NCBI GenBank assembly: GCA_013368375.1
Contig: JAACJP010000010.1
Span: forward strand, 806,001 to 870,000
Direction of reading: 5' to 3'
Length of the DNA stretch: 64,000 bases
Source: Tricholomella constricta
Taxonomy: Eukaryota > Basidiomycota > Agaricomycetes > Agaricales > Lyophyllaceae
In this document: in pieces, positions 23,645 to 34,414 of the stretch
Layout: every line of letters starts with the position of its first letter
How positions within the stretch are numbered: position 1 is the first letter of the stretch
Notes under the pieces: generated by a model
Databases searched by the model: none
What the model was told of the DNA's origin: nothing
Seen by the model: only the letters and a program-made list of their open reading frames with translations
Made by a program: the position numbers and the translations under genes

Positions 23645-24632
23645 TTAGTTGAGGAGGATAGCGTGTGCAGCGATGGTGAGGCGTTGGTACAGTGCCGTCA
23701 CTAGCATGCCCACAAAAAAGGCAATTATGATCCTGAAGTCCAGCGGAACCAGGGCTCCAGCCACCTTCGACTTGAGGCCTACCGTGACGCTTTCGTACTC
23801 GCTCTTCCTGCCAATGGGTGTGGACCTGAATATTTCATCAGACACATGGGCAGTCACGACCCCTGGCATGCCGTCCAGGCTGGTGGTGTTTCTTTCCTCC
23901 CACCAGCGCTTCATCCCCGTTTGGACGCGCGGGGTTGTTGCTGAAGAGAAGCCCACGGTCAGCTCTGTGTCCCGATCCGTGGCCTCCTTCTTCGCGGCCC
24001 ACTCAAGAAGCTGTACACGGTGCGCTTTGAACTCGTAGAACGGAACCGAATAACCGCAAGTCTGTAAGGCAGGGTCAGCATGTGTACGTATGTATATAGC
24101 GTAGAAGGAAGGGAATACACACGGTGGCTACTTTGAATATATCGAGTGCAATGACGGCACGGGACCCCGCGTGCCTGGTTCCTTCAGGAAGGAGGGCATT
24201 GTATTCCGGCGTGCCAAACTCGTAGACAGATCCTGATGATGCGAAACCGCATGGGTCAAAGATACGAATTCAATTAGGTGGCGCGACTAACCTTTGCCGT
24301 ACAGGCGGACTATTCTGGGAGGGCCCTCGAACGCGCTAAACAGGATGGTGACGCGTCCGTTCTCGCGGATGTGTGCAATGGTCTCGACGCCTAGATGGAT
24401 TCACGTCAGTCGGTGTTACATGGACCGGTGTTGAATTAAGAAGCTTACCGGAGCCAGAGAGGTCTTCGTACCAGACCCTACGCGGGCCTACGATGTGGAA
24501 GGTGCCCTCGACACCTTTGGGTGAAACGTTTACAAGGCCATCGGCGGTGAGAGGTGCCGACGCCACCCAGAACGTTTGTTGCTTCTCGATCCAGGCAATC
24601 AAGAAGTCGGGGATCTCGCCAAACATTTGCAT
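23645..24632 (-). CDS. PNPOx-like flavin-fold protein with C-terminal membrane anchor (paralogue A)
   Basis: Four exons (24449-24632, 24292-24390, 24123-24232, 23645-24061) give 269 residues. The N-terminal 130 residues match the pyridoxamine 5'-phosphate oxidase-like split barrel found in many fungal proteins (yeast YLR456W type). Landmarks are EIPDFLIAWIEKQQTFWVAS, PLTADGLVNVSPKG, ENGRVTILFSAFEGPPRIVR and LYGKGSVYEFGTPEY. The family is thought to bind FMN or F420-type cofactors, but the fungal members have no established reaction and probably are not true PNP oxidases. A hydrophobic stretch near the end (FRIIIAFFVGMLVTALYQRL) predicts a single tail anchor. A paralogue with identical exon 2 and 3 lengths lies at 31.8-32.7 kb. 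Confidence 0.85.
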
Positions 24633-27600
24633 ATTGGAAGCTGGTAAAGTTGAGCGGAGGACAGTGAGCAGGGGGGCGAAAGTTGTATGCCCAAAGTCAT
24701 TAGACCAGGTCCTTTACATAGGCCGTCATCAGCCCCATTTCTCCATCGGAACACAGCATGCACGATCGTACCGGAGATGACGGGATGCGACTAGCCATAT
24801 TCCGGCGGCTTGGTTCGCTTGGATTGGTCAGGGTCTGCGGCACCACGGATATGAAGGGCGATGGTGAGTTCAATGGTTGCCTGAAAGGTACTGGGGATCC
24901 AACGCACTCTAGCCAGCTGACCCCTGGGCGCTCAGTTGACCCCACACAACTTGTACGCAATTCATTACAGATGGCAGGCCTCATGTACGCATGGTTACAT
25001 GTTAAAACAAGATACCAGGCTGTAGAGCGATCCTTTCTAAGGCAGATGATACAGGCGCTGACTGTCTGACATTGTTTCCGGCATTTCGGGAGATGTAATC
25101 CTTGGACAAAGCAACATTAGCGCGGGCATGCACCAACCACTTGACCTGTGCAACTGAATGATCCCAATCCGATAGCCGGATGAGGATGAGTGGTGATAAG
25201 TCGATGATGGAGGCTGTCGGCTGTTCCTTCTCTGGGCTAGCCCTTGTAAAATACGGTAATCTCCCTGCATTCTCTGCATGGTTAGCACAAGTTAGAACAG
25301 AAAACGGTTAGAAGAGCCGCAGTTTCCGACTCCAAGCCGGCGGTAAGGTTGAATAGTACCTGAACGTTGACTCAACACAGCAACCATCAGGAACGGTTAA
25401 CGTTAGTATTTATTTTCAACTTCGTCCAAGTCGAATCTGGATCCGGGGATTGTCCACAACCGAAAATCTCCACTTGCTACACACTTGCTACAAATCTTGA
25501 CAAGTCCAAGGCTTTATTTCTATCAAATTCCTGCGTCGCAACCGGCTCAATTTTTCCACCTATGCTGCTGTAAAATGTCCATTTCCCTCGATTTGTCTCA
25601 CGTTCTCCCAGCCCACTATCACATCGGCTCGTACTCCCGGCGACAACATATTTATCCATGCGACATCTAGGCGAACTCCTTGTGATTCGGGTTACTGGCG
25701 ACGCCTTGGTCAGATACCGTTGAACTCCGTGCTATATCAACTCCAATGGTTTCCATGGCCTTGATTGCTTCGACCTGTAAGTCCTCGGGTCTTACTTCAA
25801 CAGTATCAAAATGCTTACGATCGCTGCTGCATGTCCTTACATGGTACTTTGAGAACTTTGAGAACCATGAGCTAAATCCGATTCTAACTCAGCCCCTGAT
25901 GACGATAACAGACCATAACGCGACGGTTTGGCTACCCAACAATCTCTTGTACACGCCTTGCTCTAAGGAACCAGAAGACCGACCGTGGCCGAGGCGGCTC
26001 TTTCTGGCGCCGCGGTTCACACATGTTACACTCTCCTTGACTTATCAGGGGATTAATAGGTGCGGGGCCTGCTGAAGGTAGGGCCGGGTCAATCTGTCCG
26101 CTGCTGTCAAAAAATTTCCTCCAATATTCCGCTCGGAGCGTTCTCTTTCTTTTCGACCCGCGGCGACATAGGAAAGATGGCAAGAAGGCACTGGGCGGAC
26201 CTCCTTTGATATCGGACGGAGGTGCTCTTCTTGGATTCGTGATCCACGAGGCAGGGCGTGCGTTTGCTTCGGCACTCTCAGTCACACGGTCGAACCCATG
26301 CCCATCTAGACCTGCACTTAGGAATCTAGCAACTCGTTGACAATCATGGTATAGCGCCAACGCTTCATTGACATGAGCTGGCATCTTGACGCTTGGCTTG
26401 CTCTCGACGTCATTCAAGGCTCATTTATAACTTCAACGTTTTCCGGAAAACGTTTCATCCTTACCGCAAGGAGGTGCCCTGTTCAAGGGGACCGCACTTG
26501 GAGGCTGAATTGTGGGGTATTAGATCCGATCCAGGCGTTGCTTTCATTTGCTCCAACTCTTGGGACAACAATTGAGCTCCCACGAGATGAAAACTGAAAT
26601 GGGAACACGTTGCCTGTCCGCTGGTTCACTGAACAGGCCCTTGTCATTTTTTTCCCGCAAATCTCTAGGACCCGAAATTGATGATATGTTCTGTCTTCTC
26701 TTCTCTCCTATCCCTCACCCTGGATGCAGGGGTTCTTATTTCTCGAGGCAGGATCGAGACGCGTCCTCAATCGTGTCTTGCCGAACTCCAAAGCCGTCAA
26801 AGCTTTTCTTATCGAGATTCATAGTCTACGTCAACACGTTTTCTTGGGCCATCTCATGTTCACAGGTTAACCATTTGAATCCCGATATCAGATCACCAGA
26901 GGGGTCATCAGCCACATAAACTTATCCTACTTTAAGAGCATGCCCGTAAATCACCACGGCCATCGCAAAACTGGTTCGGCTGGCCTGCTTGGCCTTTGCG
27001 ATGAGGTCACGCCGTCAAGTTATCAGGTACTGGCCCTGAGTAACTTGTCATGCGCGCGACTTGCGTCCCACAACGGCGAGGTGAAGTGTGGAGCAATTCC
27101 AAGAAGGACACGATCTGATACACGTCACATCTTGTGGTCCTGATCGAAAAGTCTGCCGGCGGTACGGAGTCTTCTTCGCGCACTCGTGCGGTTCCTGTGT
27201 CCTTTATCCTTTGGCTTACCGACACTGACACTCATGACGTGAAAGCTTTACCACCGCTGGCGCGTTTCGCCGGTAAACAGTACAGGTAATTTACATGTCG
27301 CTGGGCCAGTCGCCGCTCCTGCCGGCTGGAAAATCAAATACTCCCAACCTCGGCGTCTAGGTCTGTAGGGGCGATATCTCCACAAATCAAGAAGACATCG
27401 CCCCGAAGAGCTTCCTGGAAGCCTCCCGAGACCCCCCCTCTTAAGACCGCGTCCGAGACGGATTGATCACGGAGATAACTATCGATCTGATGAAGGTAGA
27501 GCACATACACAGTGGACACAGTCTTCGCATCAAGCACACTTCCAATTTATCTGGAATACACAACCGCCGGCACGTGTGACCACCTTACTTCCATTGCTCT

Positions 27601-30574
27601 GCTCTGTCCTATTCCTATCTAAACGGCAGGTTTTACTTTCATTTCGGAAACTCGCAAGTCCCGGCTCAACGTGGGAATGAACCCGGTCGTAATTTGGTCG
27701 AAGGAATCAAACGCAAGTCGAGGAAGGCCCTTCGCGCTTCCAACTCATACGCGCCGCGGCGTCGAAATTACGCGTCGTTTGGCCATGTTTGTTCCGCCTT
27801 GCGCGGACATGACCACACCTCAATTCCTTTGGCCGCAGTGCTTCAACCCATCTTGTTGCATCACTTCCAATAGATGCTATGTACTACTACCGTGCACCTA
27901 CTCCGCGGATCCTACATAACGTCAACCTCAATGAAGAAGCCAAGTGTATCAAAAGGCATAGTAAACTTTCGGAAAGATCAAGTGTCAGATTAGTATATCT
28001 TATCTTCTATACCGTGCTAGAGAAACTTCAATCATGACGGAACGTGAGTCGCATGTCCATGTCTAATTGTCTCATTCATGGGCCTCATGGTTTTCACCTT
28101 GGCATCTCATCTAGCTTCGCGTGATTCAAGCATCCGAGAACTTTCAGTCTGACCATGAGGAGCGGAAGCAAACTACATGGATTTTAAATCTCCTTTTGGC
28201 CGCATTCTTGTATTTTGTTGCGTTGTTGATATCGTTGTTATCCCAGTCCAGCATTTTTTTGTCCGGGCTGTCGAATACTGGTCGCAAATTTCAACCACCA
28301 GGGCGTCAAAGGAAACATCAACGAAAGTCTGATTTCCTCACGATACGAAGATGACTTGGGCCTAGACGACGGAGACTTCGAGTATGATGATGAGGAGCCT
28401 CCAGGATCCGACAATGAAGTCATCGACGACGGGCCTCGTGATTCATTACGACAGCGAAGGCGGAGAAATCAGCGAGGTATCAGACCCAAGAGATTGTTCG
28501 GCCTCTTCTATAGAATGTTTCCTTGTTGAGAGTTGACCACCCACCCTTCAAAAACGGAAAAGGAAGCGAACCTCCAAACAAGTCAAAGGAGACACTAAAA
28601 ATAGATCTCGGTACGCATCCTGTTCATATTGTTATCGTGTATTCACTTGTGGTGTCAAGCCTCCTCATGGACGGCTTTATTGTTGACGATGCCGAAAGTA
28701 ATGGATCCGATGAGTATGAAGACCTAGACCCGGATCCAGAGCCAACTTTACTCGTACGATCATCATATTTCCAACTTTGAAACGGTCATTCGTTCCCAGA
28801 GCTTCACAGCGTATCACCAGGTCCAGTTCGAATGATAAATTAGCTAGTAAGTACACCCTCGCTTCGTGCAGCCGTCTCGTTGCAACTTCCTATCCAGGTC
28901 CATCCAGTTTTCGACATAAAATACATGTCAGCGATAGCTCACGCACCCTCAAGCAGCCCAAATGCAGCCATTCAACCGCTTTGCTATTTTATGTCAAGCC
29001 AGCAAGCCCACTCAATACTCTATCCAGACAGGACAGGTCCTTTGAAACGGGCTCAAAGGAACGTTGTGAAGTCATCCCAGGACGAAAAGGACGAGACTGA
29101 GGATTCAGGGATGCCTGACTCGCCCACTATCAAAAGGAGCAAACGTGGCAATTCGCGCTTGAGGGCATCATCGTTGAGTAGCAGCCACGATCCATCTCGT
29201 CTCGTCAAAAATGGACGTAACTCCATTCTGTCAAAGCCTTCAGCTGACATTTATATACATCAATAGGTCCCTCGAAGCGGATGCGAAGAGATGGAGCGGA
29301 CTCGGTATCGGACGCTGACGACGAGAATGATCAACCAGGTGATTTCATTGTCCAATCGCGAGCATTGAAGTAAAAACTTGCGGCCGATAAGAGTGCCATC
29401 TATCGATATGTCCCAAAATTCCAAGCCAAAACACCCACAAAGGCTGGATCAGTTGATGATCCCCGTGATTCTTTCAGCGTTGGGAGTGTCGGTGAATGCA
29501 TCCCTTGCTTAGTTAATATGGACCTTTCCCTGATCATCTTGCAGTCCATTCGCCTTGCCCGAGAAAGTCAACCGGGAGGCCATATGTAGGATAATTCGTT
29601 TGAATCTGAAAGTCGTGGTATGTACGTTGAATATTCGTCTTCAAGAGCCGTCAGCAACATCTAATACACAGCCGTGAAGTCGGACTCCTCTCGCTGAGAC
29701 TCAGGCTCGCCAACGAAGCCGGCCAACTTGAACCTACAGTCCAGCGGTCCTGTCAGAAGAATGAGACTCATATCTGACGAGGAAAATGGAAGCAATGCAT
29801 TTGCAGAAACAGAAAAGTACTCGCCAGCTCAACCTGCGCATCACATTGACTCTCAAAAGCGGGCAATACGAGCCGCCTGGTCAAGGCTCCATGAGCAAGT
29901 CCATTCACTGCATGGGACATCGATTATCGTCGAAACTCTATCTTGCGAAGGCCTTCATGCGCCCGCTAGTAGGCTTTTTGGAAAAAAAAGTCTGTGTGTC
30001 CATGAGGATGCAGGCCTGCCTCTATTATGACTTCTATACTCCCTGAGCCCCTTGGTAAACTAGATCCGACTTCCTTCATGAAGACGCGCCACGCCATTTC
30101 GCCATGATCCCTTATGAGCCGCCGTCGCCTTGCTGATATCGAGTAATCATGCTTTCAGCAATTCTGTTCCTTGATTGCCACCTCTATTTCGATTTTTTTG
30201 GGAGGCCGATATACCGTCACGAGCCATTGGGCCAATATTAGACCATCGTATCCTTTGGAAGCTCCTCTATCATGGGGCAGCATGGGGCCTGATTATCAGG
30301 ATTGTAGTAAGTGCCTTTCCCCACACACAAACTTCTTCATCGCTAATCGCAATGTCCGCTCAGTAGTGGAACACAAACCCGAACCAGCTTCATGTTGGCT
30401 TTGGCTCCGCTTCGTGGCTTTGATCCTTGCTTTGATCATGGAGTCTGTGGTTGCCTATTGAGATTGATAATCCACTTTGCTTGGACCCTTCTCGCAACTT
30501 CCAGGCGCCTCGCAACTTCAGGCACCAAACTCCTTAAGGCCTGCGCTGACTAATTCGCCCCCTGCATCTTGATC
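24633..30574. other. 6-kb gene-poor region
   Basis: No convincing gene was found. Frames of up to 160 codons occur, but they lack ATG starts, splice partners or domains. Between 28020 and 30050 there are several short open stretches rich in Asp/Glu/Ser or Arg/Lys (for example YEDDLGLDDGDFEYDDEEPP near 28340 and a KRSKRGNSRLRASS stretch near 29130) bounded by plausible splice sites. They may be the remains of a decayed multi-exon gene. They do not join into a continuous protein in my reading, so no CDS is called. Confidence 0.5.
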
Positions 30575-30693
30575 GAGGGATTTATTGGAGGACTCATTAC
30601 CTCGTGTGCGCAGTTTTGTGGATAATGAGGGATTTACTGGAGGATTCATCACCTCATGTGAGCAATTTCGTGGATGATGAGGGATTTACTGGA
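30575..30693 (+). repeat. 52-bp tandem repeat (2.3 copies) in the metallothionein promoter
   Basis: Copies begin with gagggatttaytggaggayt at 30575 and 30627, with a partial third at 30679. The two full copies match at about 41 of 52 positions. The array ends 41 bp before the TATA box of the metallothionein gene, so a duplicated upstream regulatory element is plausible. No known metal-response motif could be confirmed. Confidence 0.75.
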
Positions 30694-30733
30694 TGAACCT
30701 ACACCAAACATTAATAAGCAAAAGGCGGGCATG

Positions 30734-30741
30734 TATAAATA
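30734..30741 (+). promoter_or_regulatory. TATA box of the metallothionein gene
   Basis: TATAAATA lies 80 bp upstream of the ATG at 30821, with a CA-rich leader (tcaacacactcaacacacag) in between, as is usual for strongly inducible fungal genes. Confidence 0.65.
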
Positions 30742-30820
30742 GGGGCGATGATGGCGCACTCATCTTCACTGCATTCCATCCACTCTAGTTATTCAACACA
30801 CTCAACACACAGACAATACA

Positions 30821-31249
30821 ATGCTCGCTGTGAGTCTCCTCCATTCTCTGGGTTTCCCGATCCTTCTCTGACATATTCTTTACCAGGCTACCCAGACCCC
30901 CGTCTCCCAATCTACATGCTCCTGCTCCTGTTGCACCGGGTATGTTTCGTTTGTGTTCAGCAACTAGGCCCGTGTTTAACTTCAGTCCTCCTTTCACAGC
31001 TGCACCTGCACCTGTTGCACCGGGTATGTCTCGTTTGTTTGTTCAGCAGCTAGGCTCATGCTTAACTTCACCCTTCCTTTCACAGCAGCGCTCGTGACGT
31101 TCCTGTCTCCGAGGCCCACTGCGGCAAGCCTTCCTGCAACTGTGGCGCCAGGTTTGTTTCCGTCTTTTAGCCGCGATTAGCAGTTTATACTCAACGTTTC
31201 TCTTCCTTTCCCCAGCTGCACCTGCAAGCCCAACGAGTGTCACTGCTGA
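30821..31249 (+). CDS. Metallothionein (61 aa, 15 Cys) in five small exons
   Basis: Exons 30821-30829, 30887-30939, 31000-31023, 31086-31151 and 31216-31249 splice with perfect GT-AG borders into 61 residues. The chain has four Cys blocks: STCSCSCCTG, CTCTCCTG, HCGKPSCNCG and SCTCKPNECHC, with C-x-C and C-C patterns typical of metallothioneins. No aromatic residues are present. Such proteins chelate Cu, Zn or Cd in the cytosol for storage and detoxification. The second block is an entire 24-nt exon that copies the end of exon 2. Its flanking introns are near-identical (see findings). Intron phases are 0, 2, 2 and 2. A TATA box and a 52-bp promoter repeat precede it. Because each exon is tiny, ordinary ORF finding would miss this gene. 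Confidence 0.88.
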
Positions 31250-31752
31250 AGGGCATAATGCATGGCGCTTCTCATAAATCACACCATTATTCCCTCCCCT
31301 TCGTCCGCTGCCTTGCAGAATAGCGATATGTAACATGAATACTCTCGGATAGCTTCATTTCGCTTTCATGTATTCAGTTGGATAATGATACGTTCTATGA
31401 TATGTTGTGTTTCTACGACGCCGATCCCTCAAAGTATAAGTCTTTGATACTACGTAAAAGAGCGCAGGTGGCTCTGGATGCCGAAAATCCTCTTCTTGGT
31501 CTCGTTGGCTGTTCTTCCATGCCCTCGCAAACCGGGTCGGGGAACAGATGTTTGCTGGCCGTAACATTTCTGTATCCTGAAAGAATAGTCTCGAACCAGG
31601 CCCTGATAGATTGGCTGTATCAGCTAAATCAAAAAAATTCATCGCCAGAAATACAGGGAATACGGATGACTACATAGGCCTACATGACAAGATACACGTA
31701 CATATTACAATGGCGCTCTACACAGTCCGCCATCTGAAAAACAACGTCTCGA
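31250..31752. other. Convergent 3' flanks, no gene seen
   Basis: The spacer lies between the metallothionein stop and the end of the second PNPOx-like gene. It contains only short overlapping frames. Confidence 0.6.
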
Positions 31753-32731
31753 TCAAGAAGAAGGCCTGATAAACCTCATATACGACGCCGTGAGCATCAC
31801 GCCCGTCAAGAACGCAGCCACCAGCTTCACCTCCTCAGCCCCTATCAAACTTCCCTCCCTCTCATTGTCCTTCTTAATACCGTTCTTCGGGAGAATGAAG
31901 CCCGTGAACGAATCATGGCCCGTCAGCATGCCTGGCAGCCCGTCCTGGCTCTGTGCATTCCGCACGGACCAGTAGCGTTTGAGGCCCTTCTCGGGGCGCG
32001 GAGGTGCATCACAGGAGGATATCTCGAGGCCCGTCTCAGCGTCGACGTCGACGCGCTCCTGGTTGAGGTTGAAGCTCAGGAGGCGGTTGCGCTCCGCCTT
32101 GTAGGCGTAGAACGGGACGGCGTAACCGCACGACTAGGATGATAAAAGATCATTTATGTTAGGACGAGTCGTGCATTGTGGTGGGGACGGGACTGTTGGG
32201 GCGGACGTACGGTGGAGACCTTGAATACGTCGACCATGATGACGGAGCGTGAGCCTATCTGGCGCTTCTCTGGCGGGAGAAGCGCTTCGTACTCGGGCGT
32301 CCCGAACTCGTAGACCGTGCCTATTTTGAGATCACGATGAGATTTTTCGGAATGCTGGGCACCGGTATGCAGAGAGGGGCCTGACCTTTGCCATACAGGC
32401 GGAGAATCCTAGGAGGGCCTTCGAAGGCATTGAAGAGGATAGTAATTCGCCTATTCTCGCGCACATGTGCGACGGTCTCGATGCCTGTGTGCACGAGGTG
32501 TGAGTCTTTTCAATCAGAGTAAAAGGGGGGAGATAGTGGCTGACCGCTTCCAGTGAGATCCTCGTACCAGACCTTATTGGCATTCACGACGTGGAAAGAG
32601 CCCGCCATGCCTTTCGGAGAAAGGTTGACCAGCCCGTCGGCGGTAAGAGGGGCTGTAGCGACCCAGAATACCTTTTGTTTGTCGACCCAGCTGACAAGGA
32701 AGTCGGGGATCGCATCGTAATATTTCACCAT
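31753..32731 (-). CDS. PNPOx-like flavin-fold protein with C-terminal membrane anchor (paralogue B)
   Basis: Four exons (32545-32731, 32386-32484, 32211-32320, 31753-32133) give 258 residues. The split-barrel part reads AIPDFLVSWVDKQKVFWVAT, PLTADGLVNLSPKG, ENRRITILFNAFEGPPRILR and YGKGTVYEFGTPEYEALLPP. The protein ends with a hydrophobic segment (VKLVAAFLTGVMLTASYMRF). Exons 2 and 3 (99 and 110 nt) match paralogue A exactly and introns sit in the same codons, so the two genes are duplicates, now separated by about 7 kb and both on the minus strand. The middle, cytosolic part has diverged strongly. Cofactor binding and reaction are inferred from the fold only. Confidence 0.85.
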
Positions 32732-33642
32732 TGCTGGATCTGGAGTCGTAAGGCGTCGAGGGCACTAGGATTGACTCAATTCACTCGAGAACGTGGTAGG
32801 GGAGAAGGACAGGGAGCATGCTGAAGTCGACCGGCCGGAACCCTACTCAAGATTACCTAAAGTCCCAGGTGAGTCATGCTCATGATGGAGCTCTATCGAG
32901 AGCAGCCTTAAAGTCGTCGGATGGTGATGGGCTTCGGCCGCCTATCGTGCACGCGTACAGACGCGATCCCTCGGGTCCAATAAATTACGAGAAAAAAAGA
33001 GAAAAATCTCACCGACGGACGGGCCTGACTGTGTGATAAAGCATGAAGTCAGTAAATACTCTCCAGAGGCTCTCGGTTGACAGAAGTTTCAACTAACTGC
33101 AGGGCCCTCGACGCAGCAACCTGCAGGGTTCTCAAGTCAGCCAGGGCTGAAAATCGGAGGTTCAAAGTTTGTTATGCTGCTCCAACTCCTCTCAACAGAC
33201 GTTTTTTTCAATTTTGTCGTCCCCGAGGCAAGAAACAATGATCCTGAAGACCTGGAGATTAAGAGACACCAAGAATTTACTATTATGACTTGATAAGAGG
33301 TGAGCAATTCAATGCAGCATCAAAACGCGAAACGAACAGCAGAGAGGAGCAAGCCCAGCGGGACGTTGAAACAGCAATGGCTCTAGATGACTGGATTTCA
33401 GAAATCCTTGTCAGTGTGCATCTTCTCTCAGGCATAGAACGAAATCTAGTATGTTGCAAAGCGCCGCGCATCATGAGAATGGTTGGACCCGTGGGCATTC
33501 CTCATCCGTCCGGCGCACCGGACGAGGATTTTGGGAGCAACAAGGGTTCTTCCACCTTTTTTCTGGTCTTGCGACAGCTCAGGCCCGAGACATGTTGCTG
33601 GGGAACAAGAGCGCGAGACATCGAATTTACATTGATCGGATG
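32732..33642. other. Intergenic, no gene seen
   Basis: This is the promoter region of paralogue B on one side and the left flank of the transposon insertion on the other. Frames are short and without domains. Confidence 0.6.
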
Positions 33643-33650
33643 CGCGGGAC

Positions 33651-34292
33651 AGGAGGGGGGCCTATGCTGTAAGAGGCTATATCCTAACAAGTACATAAAC
33701 TGGGAAAATTTGGCCGTTTTCACCGATCCTGAAAGTACATAAACTGCCAAATTTGGGTGTGCTCCCCGATCCCGCCTGGGTGCAGAAGCCTGGACCCAGC
33801 TGTTTTGACCGATCCCACGAGTACAGAAACTGGCGCCGCCATATTGTCACCCCCCAGCCCTGCCTCTTCTCCACAATTGTGCCTGCCACCCCGCCATTTC
33901 GCAGTCAGCGAGCGGTTTAGCATGTCCCCGCCAAGTGAACTAAGCCGTTCAAGAGTTGAAAGTGCTGATGTCTCCTGGTCGATCGCCCGCCGTTGGACGC
34001 GAGGAAGGCGAAGAACATGCTCACGTCCGGAACAGTTGGACTCGGAGTCAGATGATGACGAGTTGAGACTTTTCCGCTTATCTATTTACTACTTTACAGT
34101 CCCAGGCCGTCTATATACCCTCTTCATAGTTTCAACAACATGTTATATGTTCGATCTTTGAAAGTACATAAATTGCCTAATTTGGACGCACCCGATCCTC
34201 ATGAGTACATAAACGGGCAAAAATGACCAGGACAGAAATCGCAAAATTTGGGGTTTTTGGATATAGCCTCTCACAGCATAGGCCCCCCTCCT
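33651..34292. mobile_element. Non-autonomous TIR transposon (MITE), hAT-like by TSD length
   Basis: The 642-bp element has 34-bp terminal inverted repeats, 33651-33684 and 34259-34292, starting aggaggggggcctatgctgt, with a single mismatch. It is flanked by a perfect 8-bp target-site duplication, cgcgggac, at 33643-33650 and 34293-34300. Eight-bp duplications are characteristic of the hAT superfamily, but the terminus does not start with the usual CAGGG, so the superfamily is tentative. There is no transposase. The interior carries five copies of a subterminal motif and a longest frame of 134 codons without recognisable content. The right end is 122 bp upstream of the GT90 start codon. Confidence 0.88.
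33691..34216 (+). repeat. Five subterminal repeats of the MITE
   Basis: The motif gtacataaactg occurs, with variation, at 33691, 33735, 33821, 34164 and 34205. At four of these sites it is preceded by cgatc-n(5-7)-ga, and at several it is followed by an AT-rich aaatttgg-like block. All copies have the same orientation. Such clusters near transposon ends are commonly transposase-binding sites. Confidence 0.7.
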
Positions 34293-34414
34293 CGCGGGAC
34301 CTGTCGCCCTTGTCAGCGGATGTTCCTTATCCATTCATAATTTTAATTCGCCTCGAGGGCCTGCTCGAACTTTTTCTCCTTTTAACTCCCAAGCCGACAC
34401 GCTGAGGACTGAGG

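Noticed and set aside
25932..26417. 161-codon minus-strand open frame in the gene desert
   Set aside because: It has no ATG at its start, no recognisable domain and no splice-linked continuation.
33757..34161. 134-codon frame inside the MITE as a transposase remnant
   Set aside because: It is Ser/Pro/Arg-rich, without any transposase motif, and crosses the subterminal repeats.
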